The position numbers were made by a program, and so were the translations under genes. From Pithys albifrons albifrons (lineage: Eukaryota > Chordata > Aves > Passeriformes > Thamnophilidae): a stretch of DNA of 64,000 nucleotides. Under the pieces are notes generated by a model that saw only the letters and a program-made list of their open reading frames with translations, did no database searches and had not been told where the DNA came from. The DNA lies in NCBI RefSeq assembly GCF_047495875.1, contig NC_092463.1, positions 24,479,224 to 24,543,223 of the forward strand, written 5' to 3'. This document shows positions 15,001-26,100 of this stretch, piece by piece; the stretch's first letter is position 1, and every line of letters starts with the position of its first letter.

Positions 15001-17400
15001 CAGTGATAAAAGCAAAGCCCCAAACCATATTGCTTAGGCTGGCTTTTGCCGTGCCTCCATAAGCACTAGCATGTACATATCTATGTATGCATACATTTCT
15101 CTCAGAGCCATCAGAGAGACACTGATTTGGGTTGCTAATGTTGTCTTATCGTTGTTAAAGCAGGAGAAACAGTGCTGCAGTTCTGCTGCTAAGCAGTGTA
15201 TCTGGAAAAGTTGGTGACAGTTAATCCCATGCCCCAATGGGCAATCTCAGTACCTGCACATTAATCCAGAGATATGTGTGGCTCTGGTGAAGGATGGAAC
15301 AGCCGCCCTATGCTGACAGAAGGAGCTGGCCAGGACTGTGCAGTGGCAGCTGTGGTGGAGGTGACCACAGCTGGCAGTCAGCAGTGCTGCCTCTATGAGC
15401 TATCCTCCCTGACAACCTGCTTGCCTTCTGCTTGGCACATTGCCATGGGGTAAAGCCAAGGCAGCTCTCTGGGCCTTGGCAATCCATGGATGAAGATGCT
15501 TCATCCAACAAGGGAGTTTTTCTTTAAGGTTCCCCCATGATATGGAGGGAAGGGGGGATTTTGAGTCCATGTCTTGCTTCCCTTCACCTCCACAGCCCCT
15601 CTAGGCTTGGCAAGAGTCTGTCCATGTGGAATGAGGCCTCTTTCTTTGCCTTTAATTACCACAAGCTGGCTGGAGAGGGCTTTACGAGATCTCAAAACTG
15701 AGGCAAACAACAGGACTGAGAAGCAGGCAGCTAGTGGTGACCACATTCCCATGAGCTTCCAGGGATGTGAACGGGACGCTTATGAGGATTTTCGCTAGGA
15801 GAAGGTGGTTGTCACCAAACTTTTTTTCCCCCACCCATGTAGCAGCAACTCCCCCTGCCTCCCCTGCTTCCTCACAGGGCTGCAACCCACCCCACACCCA
15901 CACAACATCCTGGGTTGTACATGGCCAGGGTTTTGCTTCACACCTGCTGGGTCTTTGGCTAAGTTGGAGTAATCAGAGCTGGAGGAATCACTACTAGACA
16001 TCTGCTCTGTCGTTCTGTCCCAAGTCACATGCTGAGGCCACTTCATAAGTATGTCTCTAACCTGGACCGACAGACCTTGGATGGGTAGAGACACCAAACC
16101 TCCTTTGATGCATCCCAAGCCCTTTCCTTTCTGTCTCACTCCCTAGGAACATAGGGTCAGACTATTTCCTTCTTGGCTCACCTCAAGTCTGTTGGCTGTG
16201 TCTGGCCAACTGGGACATGTTTTCCCCAAGGATCACTCTGTTCATAGCAGCAGGTCTGTGCTCTGGCTGACATCCTGGAAGAGAGCTTCCCTGCTGAGGC
16301 CCCAGCCTGGGACTGCTATTCTGGGTTCAAATCTTTCCCAGACCTGCTAGGGGATGTGAGACACACAGTTTGCCCTCAGAGAGGAAAAGCTAGCCACGTG
16401 TCAATGCTTCTTTGTGGAACACAGGCAGTTCGGTCCTGTCATTAGCCCAGGAAACCAAGCCCCTTTAGCAAAAGGATCTTGCTGCTACTACTGCAAAGAT
16501 GTGTAGCTATCTGAGAACTGAAAAAGAGGGGAGGCTGCCCTGCTATCTCCTCCTCTAGCCAAAGTCCCAGACTCTCTGGAAATGGGACCTTGAGACACAA
16601 CTGCTCTGGTATATAGCCCATCCGCTGCCAGTTCAGTACCTGGAAGAAGCTGGGAGGTGTTAGAGACAAGCCTGGACCTTCAGAAAGGCACGTTGTGCTG
16701 AGAAGCCACAGTGCAGTCCTAAGGGAGCCCCAGTGTGGGCTGTGAAGGGTGACCTCTGGGTAGTATGAATGGTGGACAGAAGTGGTTCTGGGTCTGGTAG
16801 TCATGGTCTGCTCCTGGCAAAGCAGCACTGGGGATGGGTGACAGCAGGGAGCTCTCTGCCCATGCCTAAGCAGGTTGCTGTGGCTGGACTAGGCTTCAGC
16901 CACGTGTGTATGTGCAACAGTCATCTCGTTTGCTGGGTGCTCCTGAGGTAGGGGAAGCCGCTGAGGAGGTACACCTAAGGAGTTCAGGAATGGCAGAGCA
17001 TCGGTGCAGGGCTCAGGAAGCTGCTGGATCGTGAGGGAGAAGCGCGGGCTGCCCATGACATTACCTGGGCAGGGGGCGTGGAGTGGGCACAGGAAGGATG
17101 GGCTGTTGGGGCTGGAGTGTTGACTCTTGATGTGCTGGTGAAAATCCCGATTAACTCCACTAATCGGAGTGATGCCCAGATGTGTGTGAGCCAAATCAGC
17201 CTTCCACCCTGGTCCTTACGGAGCAGGGCAGAAAAATACCTAATCTGAGCCAGTAAACGATCTGGCCTGTCCCTGGGGTGCAGCCCCCTGGTCGGGCTGC
17301 TGACTCCTCAGCACCGGCTCGGGCAGCGAGAAATCTCCTTCATCTTTTTCCTTTGAACTCTGCTCGCTGGCACTGTGTCTTTCCCTTGCTGGGGGAGTGG
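1..17400. other. Gene-free stretch left of SYNDIG1L
   Basis: I found no exon that I can assign to a protein family on either strand. Open frames here are short, lack recognisable domains and have no convincing flanking splice sites. Visible content includes a run of about 12 C near 402, a purine-rich tract at 3,888-4,100, an ATT-rich microsatellite-like run near 10,679, and AT-rich blocks such as 10,670-10,960. In the mammalian gene order as I remember it, NPC2 follows SYNDIG1L on this side. I looked for NPC2-type coding sequence and saw none, so it probably lies further left. Small exons under 60 codons or non-coding RNAs could have been missed. Confidence 0.55.
3888..4100 (+). repeat. Purine-rich tract
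   Basis: About 200 bases on the plus strand are made mostly of A and G, in irregular AGG, AAG and GAA words interrupted by a few pyrimidines. It is not a clean microsatellite. Purine-rich tracts of this kind are common in vertebrate intergenic DNA. The open frames of 83 and 85 codons on the minus strand here, full of Leu, Phe, Pro and Ser, are simply the pyrimidine complement and are not genes. Confidence 0.5.
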
Positions 17401-17469
17401 GAAGGGCTGTGCTCTGGGAAATGCAGCGAGCAGAAGAGAAAAGAGAGTTTCTGCCGTGCCATCTGAAGC

Positions 17470-17920
17470 AGGAGAAGCAGTCACGTCGGGAGCAGCGACA
17501 CAGCACCCGGTAGCCAGCCCTCGAGCCGCTGAGCGCACGGGCGGGCGAGCGCGGCTGTGCGGGCGCGGAGGTGAAACGGCGGTGCAGCCGCAGCCGGAGC
17601 GCGGCGCCGCTCCCCGCCGGCACCGCGAGGCTCCTCCGCGCTGCCGCACACCGGCACCGGCCGGGGCTCCGCCGCTGCCGCCGCTCCCCCGGCCGCCGCA
17701 GGGCCGCCGGGCGCCCACCCGGCCCGCAGGCCGCGCCGGGGCCGCCGAGCCGCTGCCGGCCGCCGTCATGCCTCCCGCCGCCACTCCACTTCTGCTGCCG
17801 GTGCTCCAACTTGGCCGGTGAGCCCTTCTTCGACACGCAGGTAAGGACCCGGGCACAGCGCTCGTGTCGGGGCACCCCCGCGGGCACCCGGGAGGTCGGC
17901 ATTCCCGGGGGGTCTGGGAG
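17470..17920 (+). promoter_or_regulatory. SYNDIG1L: CpG island with a strong splice donor; likely SYNDIG1L promoter and 5' non-coding exon
   Basis: GC content and CpG density rise sharply here relative to both sides, the pattern of a vertebrate promoter. On the plus strand the bases around 17,841 read CGCAG|GTAAGG, a near-consensus splice donor, so an exon probably ends at 17,840. The nearest plus-strand acceptor with a recognisable coding exon behind it is at 28,879 (SYNDIG1L), which begins with 26 nt of 5' UTR and therefore needs an upstream non-coding exon. An ATG at 17,769 opens a short frame that stops at 17,821, which would be an upstream ORF if the exon is used. The transcription start is not visible. 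The island at 22.7 kb is the alternative promoter. Confidence 0.55.
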
Positions 17921-18668
17921 CTCGTCTCCAGCGGCCCCAGGCTGCTCCAGTGCGATGGCAGCATATCCTCGGGGAAAGGCAGCCGCGCGTCGAGCTCAAG
18001 TTGGCCCCAGGGGGTCAGAAAATATGTTGGGGGATGTAGAGATGAAGGGCTGCAACCTGAAACAACCAGGACAAATTACCTGGTTAGAGGCTCTGGGCTG
18101 GGCAAAATGTAAGGATTTCACCAAAGTTTTGGAGGCCAGATAATGTAAGGGCAACTGCAATGGCACTTTGGATCCAGCCAACCATCGGGACTCCCTCCCC
18201 AGGCGGCATCTCAGCCGCCGGCTGAAGTTTGGGGGTTCTTTTCGTTCTGATAAGAAGCCTCAGGAGCTGGCGGGAGCCACCCCACTGCTGGCCATCCCTG
18301 GGATAAACTGGCAAGAGAAACAGCCCAGGGACCTCGGTTAAGAGGGCTATTGCCGCTGCCATGACTTACGCCAACGAAACGACTCCCCTGAGCAGCACCA
18401 TCTCCCTTGTAGCCCTGCGGATGCCCTCCCAGCTTGTGTCTATGGAAAAAGCTGTTCAGGAGTTTAAACGAGAAGCTCTTTCTCTCTACCCAGTGCCTGT
18501 TTATAATTCCTTCTCTGAAACTGCTGCGGATTTCACAACAGCCGTGCTGCTCTCCCCTATCTTGCTTTACTGGACTGCTTGCTTTGCTTCTGAAAAAGAT
18601 AAATTCCCTTTCTATGAGCTTGGGATCTGCCATCAATGAAAAGCTTTTTCTCAGGAGGAAGGTAGCAC

Positions 18669-18678
18669 TATATAAATA
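18669..18678 (+). promoter_or_regulatory. TATA-box-like sequence
   Basis: The ten bases TATATAAATA match the TATA consensus well and lie about 750 bp downstream of the 17.5 kb CpG island. No recognisable first exon follows within the next 100 bases. A match this good can occur by chance in 64 kb, so this is only a candidate core promoter. Confidence 0.15.
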
Positions 18679-21600
18679 CCAGGGATAACCAGAGGTTTGG
18701 GGTCTGAGTCTGCCTGCCACACACAAGGGGCAAAAAAAAAGCTTTTCTCTCTGGGAGACAGTTGCTGGTTACTTTGTAGGCTGTCAGGCAAGGAATTAGC
18801 CTAGCCAAAATGCAATGAACTGCATTTCTCTGGCAAAAGTTTCTTGTGTCATAAAAATGGCTGGCAGAGCTAAAGCTTTGGGGAGCTGAATCCACTTCAC
18901 TTTGTCTCCCTGAACTACCGTCAGAGACAGGTAATAAACACCATTATTAAAGAATGAGTAATTTGCTGCAGCTACAGCATGGTGAAATTGTACAGCAGAT
19001 CCCTGCTTTTGCATGGTACCCAACCCCTCCCTGCCCTCAGCCCAGTCTGCAGACATCACCATCACTTGCAGAGAGGTCACCAAGCACTCAGCAAAAATTT
19101 GCGAATAAAAATCCCCCTCTGCCACCTACAAGCTCACTGGAGTAAGCCCCAAAGGGGCCAATCCTGTGTGGCCCAGGAGCTTGTGGTAGAGCAGTCTGTG
19201 GGCCCTTTTCGTTTCTCTACCCCTTTCACAGCCCTTCTGCATGTGTTGTGATGCAGAGCACCTTCGACCTCAACAAGTATCCCAAAGCTCTGCCCTTCCT
19301 GCCCTCCCTTTTTCTGCCTAATTTCTAAAGCCCTATATCTGAGCTTAGGACTAGCAGGTATCACTCACAGGAGCTGCAGCTCTATTGCTGCTTTCAGGGC
19401 ATAATTTCAGGCAAGGTCTTCAGTCAGTATGTCTCTATTTGTAAAATTAGAGATGGGCCAGTTATTGACTTTTTTGTATGAAGGGCCAAGCCATTATTAG
19501 AGAGGAGAAAAAAAAGTCCATTATAGGTTTCCTCCAAATTGTCTTTCTGTTGCTGTTTCTCTGTCAAGTGAAAAAGGCAGCAAACCAGAACAAATGCTTT
19601 GCTCAGCCTGGAAGGGAAGGCTGCAGTGATGCCCAGTATTTTTGGGGTGCATCACTTAAACCAGCTTTCCTTTGGAGTGAAACACTTATCTTTTGAAAAC
19701 TGGAGTTGGTTGCAGGATATGTCCCCAAACTATATGACTGGAGACTCAGCACTTGCTGTGAAAGATTGGCCCAGGGCACACGTGCACCAACTCAAATTCC
19801 ATGCCACATGTGACAGCCACACTGGTGCTGCTCTTGAGCTGGGCACCAGTTTTTCTGAAAATCCTTCCAGCTCTCCAGAACCTCCATGGTGGCAGAGGAG
19901 GGTGAGAGAGTGATGCTGGGGCTTGCCCCCAATCACAGCAGGATATGCTGGGAGGGAAACACCATGAGCAGGTTTTCCTCACTCAGCCTACATAGGACCA
20001 ACAGTGCAGCTCACCCAGAGCAGAGCTGCCTCTTTCAACACACTATGGCTCTGGATGGGTGCAAGCAGCAGCCTGAGTCCTGTACCAGACAGGTGGTGAC
20101 ATGGGCTGGGAAGAGAAATGGGCCAGGAAGAAAGGGAAAGCATCCATATAGCAAATGAAGGAGCAGCCCAGGGGCCCCTCAGCAAGGCAACTTGAAAGCA
20201 GTATGGAAATGTGATGTTGTTTTGCAACATCTCTTTCCATAGTATATGGAAGAAAATTTAGCACTGCATGATCCTGGACTCTGGTACTATGGGATGGACA
20301 GGGGTTGTGGGATAGCTGAGGGCAGCGGCTGCCTTTCCTCTCACCATATTCCTGATGACAGAATAAACCAGTGTGAACTGTGCCTCCTCAAACACAGAGG
20401 GCACATCTCCGCTTGAGTATTCTTTGGCAATAAATCAGAAAGAGACTCTCAGCATTTGGTTTGGATTGCACCTTCTGACCTGGGTAAAAATTTAACACTT
20501 CAGAAGTTTGTCTCAGTCTGCAGATGCTGGCCAGATGAGAAGATAGCAATCCACTTATTTTCTGGACCAGAACATCAGCTTATTGCTGAGAAATACACTT
20601 AAAATTAGGGTTTGAAAAGTAAGCTGGAAAGGTGTCATCTCCACAGCATAAGTTCATTTTTAAAGAGAATGGCAAATGAATTAAACATCTGAACTACAGA
20701 GAAGCCTTGTGAATCCCCAGGAGAATCAGGACACAGTAAGCAAGGTGGAAATAGCCCTGAGTTTAAGGCAGGCAGTCATGGATAAAATAAACAGGGCAGT
20801 GGGGAAAGGAGGGTGCTGGCATGTGCTAGCCCTGGGGGGGATAATGAATCATTTGAGTAAGGCTATGTTTTAAACAGAGACAAATGAGCAATCCTTAACA
20901 GATGCTTTCCATTGACAGCTTGGATTGATAGGAGGGGAATTTTCAGGGAGATGTGAGGATGGAGTTCAGTGCTGTGGCTAAGCTGCTCTATCAGCAAGCT
21001 GCAGCTGTGAAGTGGGGGACATCTCTGTCTCCTCTTCAACACCTACTGCCAACCAAGTGCTATGTCCCTGTTCCCATTTTGGTCTTGGATGGTGCAGGTC
21101 TCTCACCTGGAAGAAAGCCAGGTCCTATCTGCCTGACCACTCCTGTGCTGTGTGACAGGACATGCCAAGGAGAGCATCCCTGTGGCACAGACCCCAGGCA
21201 TAGCCCTGGGGCAGGCTGGGCTGCAGGCCTGAGGGAAGCAGGGCTGGTCCTGGAGGGGAACACGAGGCACAGGTGTGCTCCAGTGCAGGGTATCACTGCA
21301 CTCAGAGCGGTGTGTGGGAACAAAGCAGTGGGGAGAATGGGATGCAGGGTTCCATGGTAGCAGCAGCCATAAATGGCCTTCAGGACTTTACAGGCAGAAG
21401 AACAGCCTTGAAGTGGAGAAGATGGGACTGGAGCAAAGGGTATGGGTGAAAATGCCTGATGGGAGAAGAGCATAGAGCTATTTAGGATACCTACTGTGTT
21501 CAGTTCAATACTGGCTGCAAATAGTGATGGAGAATAGCTGATGTGAAATCGAGAACTGCAACCATTAGCATAGGAAAATCAGCTATGAGCAAAATTACAG

Positions 21601-21826
21601 TCCGTCAGCAAGAGCTTCTGTGCATCCTCCAGCAGCAGACAGAATGTCCTGGTAATAAACACATCTTGGGAGACCTCTGTGAACAATCCAGTGGGATGCC
21701 TGGTGTCCCTCTGGGTACCCCAGGCAGGGAGCCTGCTCTCAGGTGAGGGTTGAGGCTACCTCTGTTCTGGGAGCATTGGAGCCCAGATGTCAGTGAGTTT
21801 GGCTCTCAGTAGCTCTACATGCATGG

Positions 21827-21855
21827 ATGTAGAAAGCTAAGTAGGCTTTCTACAT
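21827..21855. repeat. Inverted repeat, 11-bp arms with 7-bp loop
   Basis: ATGTAGAAAGC at 21,827-21,837 is followed after seven bases by its exact reverse complement at 21,845-21,855. It could form a short hairpin in DNA or RNA. No U-run follows on either strand and no gene boundary is nearby, so no function is assigned. Confidence 0.6.
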
Positions 21856-22719
21856 TGAGGGCAGGGTGCCAATGCCCCTCTCTCCAGACAGCAGCCTAGA
21901 GTACTTCCTTAGGGTGGTCATGAGCTGAGGAAGTTGAAGCCCAGACCCAGTCTGACCTCACTTTTCTCCAGGACAATGATTTAGATGCTGCAGCATGCAG
22001 GGGAATTCATTCTTACCTGACCCTGGGCTGGTGGTTTGTGGCTGAAATAATCAGAGTCCAACCGCCTCCCATGCTGTCCTCACTGGTTGATGCCTCAAAG
22101 GGCTGGATATGCTGAGTGACAGTCCCGGCAGTCTCCACACCTGGAAGTTACTGCCTTGACCTCCACTGCCTCTCAGCCACCCCGCTGGGTCCTCAAATAG
22201 GAAAGTGAAAAAGCCTCTGGTGAGAGGTATCCTTCAGTTTTGTTTGGCACTTTTATAGCCCCGCACTGGAGCTTGTTGTTGAGGGCACTGCAGGGCTGCA
22301 AGTAGTTTGGGTGCAAACACAGCAAAAGTGCCTTGAAGCTGAGAGGACTGCCCTAGTGTGGATGTTGGCATCCCCACAACTGGGCCATCCCTGATCCTTC
22401 CCTGGTCTACTTTCTCGGCACAACGCTGCCAGCCAGGTCACTCGCTCTGCTCTGCCTCAACTGGCCACCCCATGGCCACCCCACCTGCACTGTCCCCTCT
22501 GCTTCCTGATCCTACGCATCCAGGACAGCCTGTGGAAACTTCTGACAGCCACCTTATTTACTTGTTTGCGTCTCCAGCTAAAAAAAAGGGATGCCTAGAG
22601 AGTCCAAACCTGCTAATTATACACCTAGCCGCCCACTCCACCATGTGCTTTATTTCCATCATCATCCATTCTGAGTCCTTCCCCCTCGACAGCTCGATGA
22701 GCCCGTCTCCGATCTCCCT

Positions 22720-23120
22720 TGCTTGAGGTGCACGGCGAGGTGCAGCCCGGCGGAGTACACTGCAGCGGGGCACGGCGCTGTGCTCCCACTGTAGGGGCCA
22801 AGGCTACCCATGCGGGGTTCAGGCGCCGTAGCCGAGCCCAGAGATTTGGACACAAAGGCGCGGGGACCAGGCTTTGCCAGCAGGCGCGGTCCCGGCCTTG
22901 CGGCGCTGTGGGTGCCGGGGGCGGCAGCCGGGGGTCGGGAGCGGCCAGGGCGGTGCGGGGCCGGCGCTGCGCGGAGCGCCGGGGACACCTGGCGGCCGCG
23001 GGGCGAGCGCGGCCGGGGGCGGGCGGGGGCCCGGCCAGGAACGGGGCATCCGGCGCCCACGAACGCCCTGCCAGCGCTGCAGCGGCGGGGCGCAGCTTGT
23101 GTGCAGGCATTCCCGGTGTG
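22720..23120. promoter_or_regulatory. CpG island, unassigned promoter
   Basis: A second very GC- and CpG-rich block, with NotI-like GCGGCCGC words, lies 5.8 kb upstream of the first SYNDIG1L coding exon. I do not see a consensus splice donor on either strand inside it, and the frames across it, up to 193 codons, are Arg/Gly/Ala/Pro-rich with no domain, as expected for GC-rich DNA. It may be an alternative SYNDIG1L promoter, the start of a non-coding transcript, or an intragenic island. Confidence 0.55.
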
Positions 23121-26100
23121 GGGAGGAGTGTTACGTGTGTGCCTGCAGTGTTTGGATGCGACGGAGTTCTACTGCTCCCCTGATACGATGTTCATGGGCA
23201 GCGTGTCCGACTTGCTGGAAACGGGAATTGAAGATAGGGCGGTGGGGGAGCCTCAGCCCTGTAGAACCCCTGGCACGGTTCCTCCAGAAGCAGCCTGGCT
23301 TTCCCTTGCCAGCCCCGGGGATGAATTTGCTGTTTCTTGCCATTAGGAGCAACGCCTTAGCTTTGAGCACAGCTGGGTCGGAACACTGCTGCAGAGAAAC
23401 ATTTTTGTCAGGGACAATAAAGACTCGATTTCCACCTGGAAATTGCCCAATTTGACTTGTGAACCTTGAAACGTAGCCCATCGCATCCCAATTCTCAGAG
23501 CAATTTAGTCTCTGTTGAAGCCAGGAGCCCATTGCCGAGGCACTGGCTTTCCACTTGTCAGGAGATCAGAACAAGCATTTTATTCATTCCTTTCCAGCTC
23601 TATCAAATCAGCTGCATCAAAGTTGTGAATCAGATGCTCTACATCACCAATGCGTCAGCTATCCTTCCTCTAATCTATGTCCACAGGTTCTCAGTCACCT
23701 TCTTCCTTCCCTTCTGGTCCTCACCAATTCTTTTGCCTCCAGCAGCTTCAGTCCTTTTCTTCTTCATCTCAGCCACCAGGGTCCAGTTTGTTGCCTAGCT
23801 CAGACGTGACTTTGCTTCCCCTGCCCTGTGCTTCTTGTCCACCATGGTGCTTCCCAAAGCTGTCCCTAATACACTGTTTTGCTTCTCTGTGTACCACCTC
23901 TGCCAGCCCCACTGGGGGTGTCATGTCCCACCACCCTCCCCTCCTGCCCCACACTGAGAGCTGCCTCTCCCACACCACCCCTCGGCCCTTTCCAACCCAC
24001 TGTTCACCTCATCTGATGCTCCTGCCACAGCAACCTTTCCCAGTACTGGTGAAGGCTTTGTTAGAGGGATGGGCAGCCCCTTACTCTGCACACTGGTGCT
24101 GTACCCAAGGCAGGAACAGCGATTTGGAGATGGGCAGAGCAAATCTGCTTTCTGCGGTCATGTCTGCGGCACTGATGAAAACACTTCCTTCTCCCGCTGA
24201 GCTATGGTTCACCCTGCAGGGCTCAGGACTGGGACATGTCAGGTATCCATGCTGCTGCATGGGCTTCTAGGGCTGAGAGAGGGCTTGATTTGCCCCTGCC
24301 AAATACTCTGTCCGTGAGCCTTCACCACCCTTCCTTCATCCTCCTTGATCCATTCCCTCTCCAAGATGACAACTTTCTTCTTAGCAGCTTTTGCAAACTG
24401 TTTTTTCTTGAGCAGAATCACAAGCTTGGATGTCCAGAGGAAGAGGTACTGTGTCCTGGCAGGACTTGGGCCTCTGCTTAGAAGCCTCAAAGCACCTCCT
24501 TGAGAGCTTCTAGGAAGGTCTGTGACCTGGGAAGGGTGCTAGATGTATATGCTTTCCCGCTCTATCAGAAGCAGCCCCACCTGTCTCAGGGATATGGCAG
24601 CTGTACCTGTCTGTGATGCTGCTTCACATCAGGAACAGACATTCACACTGTCCCCTGCCCTCAGACCAGCCAGGGCATGGCAATGCAGAGGGGCACCACT
24701 CCCTGAGGGTGCCAACCTGCCCAGATGCTGTTCTGAAGGGGGAAGTCTTCGTTTGGGGAGGGCTGACCTTCTCACTCAGGAGTCTTCGGACATGCATCAG
24801 CACCACAACCTGCTAATGAGCCCGGGAAGCAAGGCAGAGTGTTTGCCTGACAGGGCAATTAAATGATGATTGATTCCTGGAACAGCTACTTAATTCATCA
24901 TTAACTGGCTTATCACAGCTGGCATCTGTGCCAAGGGTCTCTGTGAGAACTGCCTCAGGGGATGTGGTGTGGAGGTGAGGTCTATGAAACACAAAGCTAT
25001 ATTTGCTATCTCTTTATTTTCATGCCTTATTTTGGCTCCTTTTACCCAGTACTTGCCTTGAAAAGCTGATACACAACGCACATCTGCATTTCTCACTCTG
25101 CTGGGGACCTCTGCAACCAGGCTGGGGAGCATGAGGGTCCCTGCCCAGCCAGCTGGTTACAGGAGCAGCCATGCAGAGGGGAAGGCAGTTCAGTAGGGAG
25201 CCATCAGTCAGCAGTAGAAGTGCAGCAATGGTTCAGCTCAGCAAGGGCACTGAAGTCCCTCCTCCCCAATGTGCCTTCCCCCTGAGCTCACGTTGTGCAT
25301 GTATGCTTGCATGTGTGCATCTCCCTGTGCACCTAGCAGCATCTTGCCACCATTGCCTGCTGTCAGTACTGCCCAGACGAGCCCCCTGGAGCTGATGGAC
25401 ATGCATGCTATACAGCGTTGCTGGTAATGAAGTCAGAGAATGGCCACTCTTCCCCAGTTTTGTCTTTTACAGCTTCCTTGCTTTTATCTGCTGACTTCAT
25501 TCCTTTCCTCATAACAAGGTGTCTTTATTACCAGGCTTACTTTATTACTAGCTTACTTTATTAAGTCCCTGTGTGGCTAAATTCACTGTAGAATCCAAAT
25601 AACCCAAAAGGGGTTTGAGGATAACTTCAGGGCTTGTGCGGCTCTTCTTCCCTGTGTGTGGGCATGCAGGGATGGTCTTCACCTTCTCTGCCATTCCCTC
25701 TCTAATGCCATCTCTAGAGGTCTGATGGCCGTCATCTACACCTGCAAACCCAGATCATTTGCTGCATGGTCTCTATGCGACGTGCTGATCTTGGTGACTA
25801 AGGAGTGGGATGCATCTCTAATCCCTCTGGCACTGGGACTCTTCACATCAGCTATTGGAGAGGAAGGTTTCAGGCTGGCTGCCTTCCAGCAGGGCTGAGC
25901 ACACTGCTGTAGGCATATTGTGATGCTGGCCTTCAGTGTCCCCTCTCCATGCCTGACAAATGCTGGGACTGGGCAGTAGGACTGCACTTAGTGGTGCCAA
26001 TTTATCAGAAGCAGAGTGAGATCTTCTGTATACTTACCTTCGTCCTAACAGTTCTGTTATTGCCCCATCCTGCTCCCAGGGAGAGCATCAGCCCCAGCTC

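Larger units (their letters stand above)
17921..22720. other. Gene-free stretch between two CpG islands (possible SYNDIG1L intron 1)
   Basis: No protein family is recognisable. The 92-codon frame at 18,361-18,639 on the plus strand begins with ATG in a fair context but has no known domain. The 171-codon minus-strand frame at 18,211-18,726 has none either. If the 17.5 kb island is the SYNDIG1L promoter, this whole stretch is intron 1. A hairpin-forming inverted repeat sits at 21,827-21,855. Confidence 0.45.

Noticed and set aside
17240..18143. Frames of 148-220 codons on both strands at the 17.5 kb CpG island
   Set aside because: Low-complexity Arg/Pro/Ala/Gly composition and overlap on both strands are typical of GC-driven open frames; no domain.
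22625..23455. Frames of 132-193 codons on both strands at the 22.7 kb CpG island
   Set aside because: Same reasons: CpG-rich composition, no domain, mutually overlapping.
23677..24270. 197-codon plus-strand frame
   Set aside because: Ser/Pro/Cys/His-rich pyrimidine-biased sequence without domain or homologue that I know.
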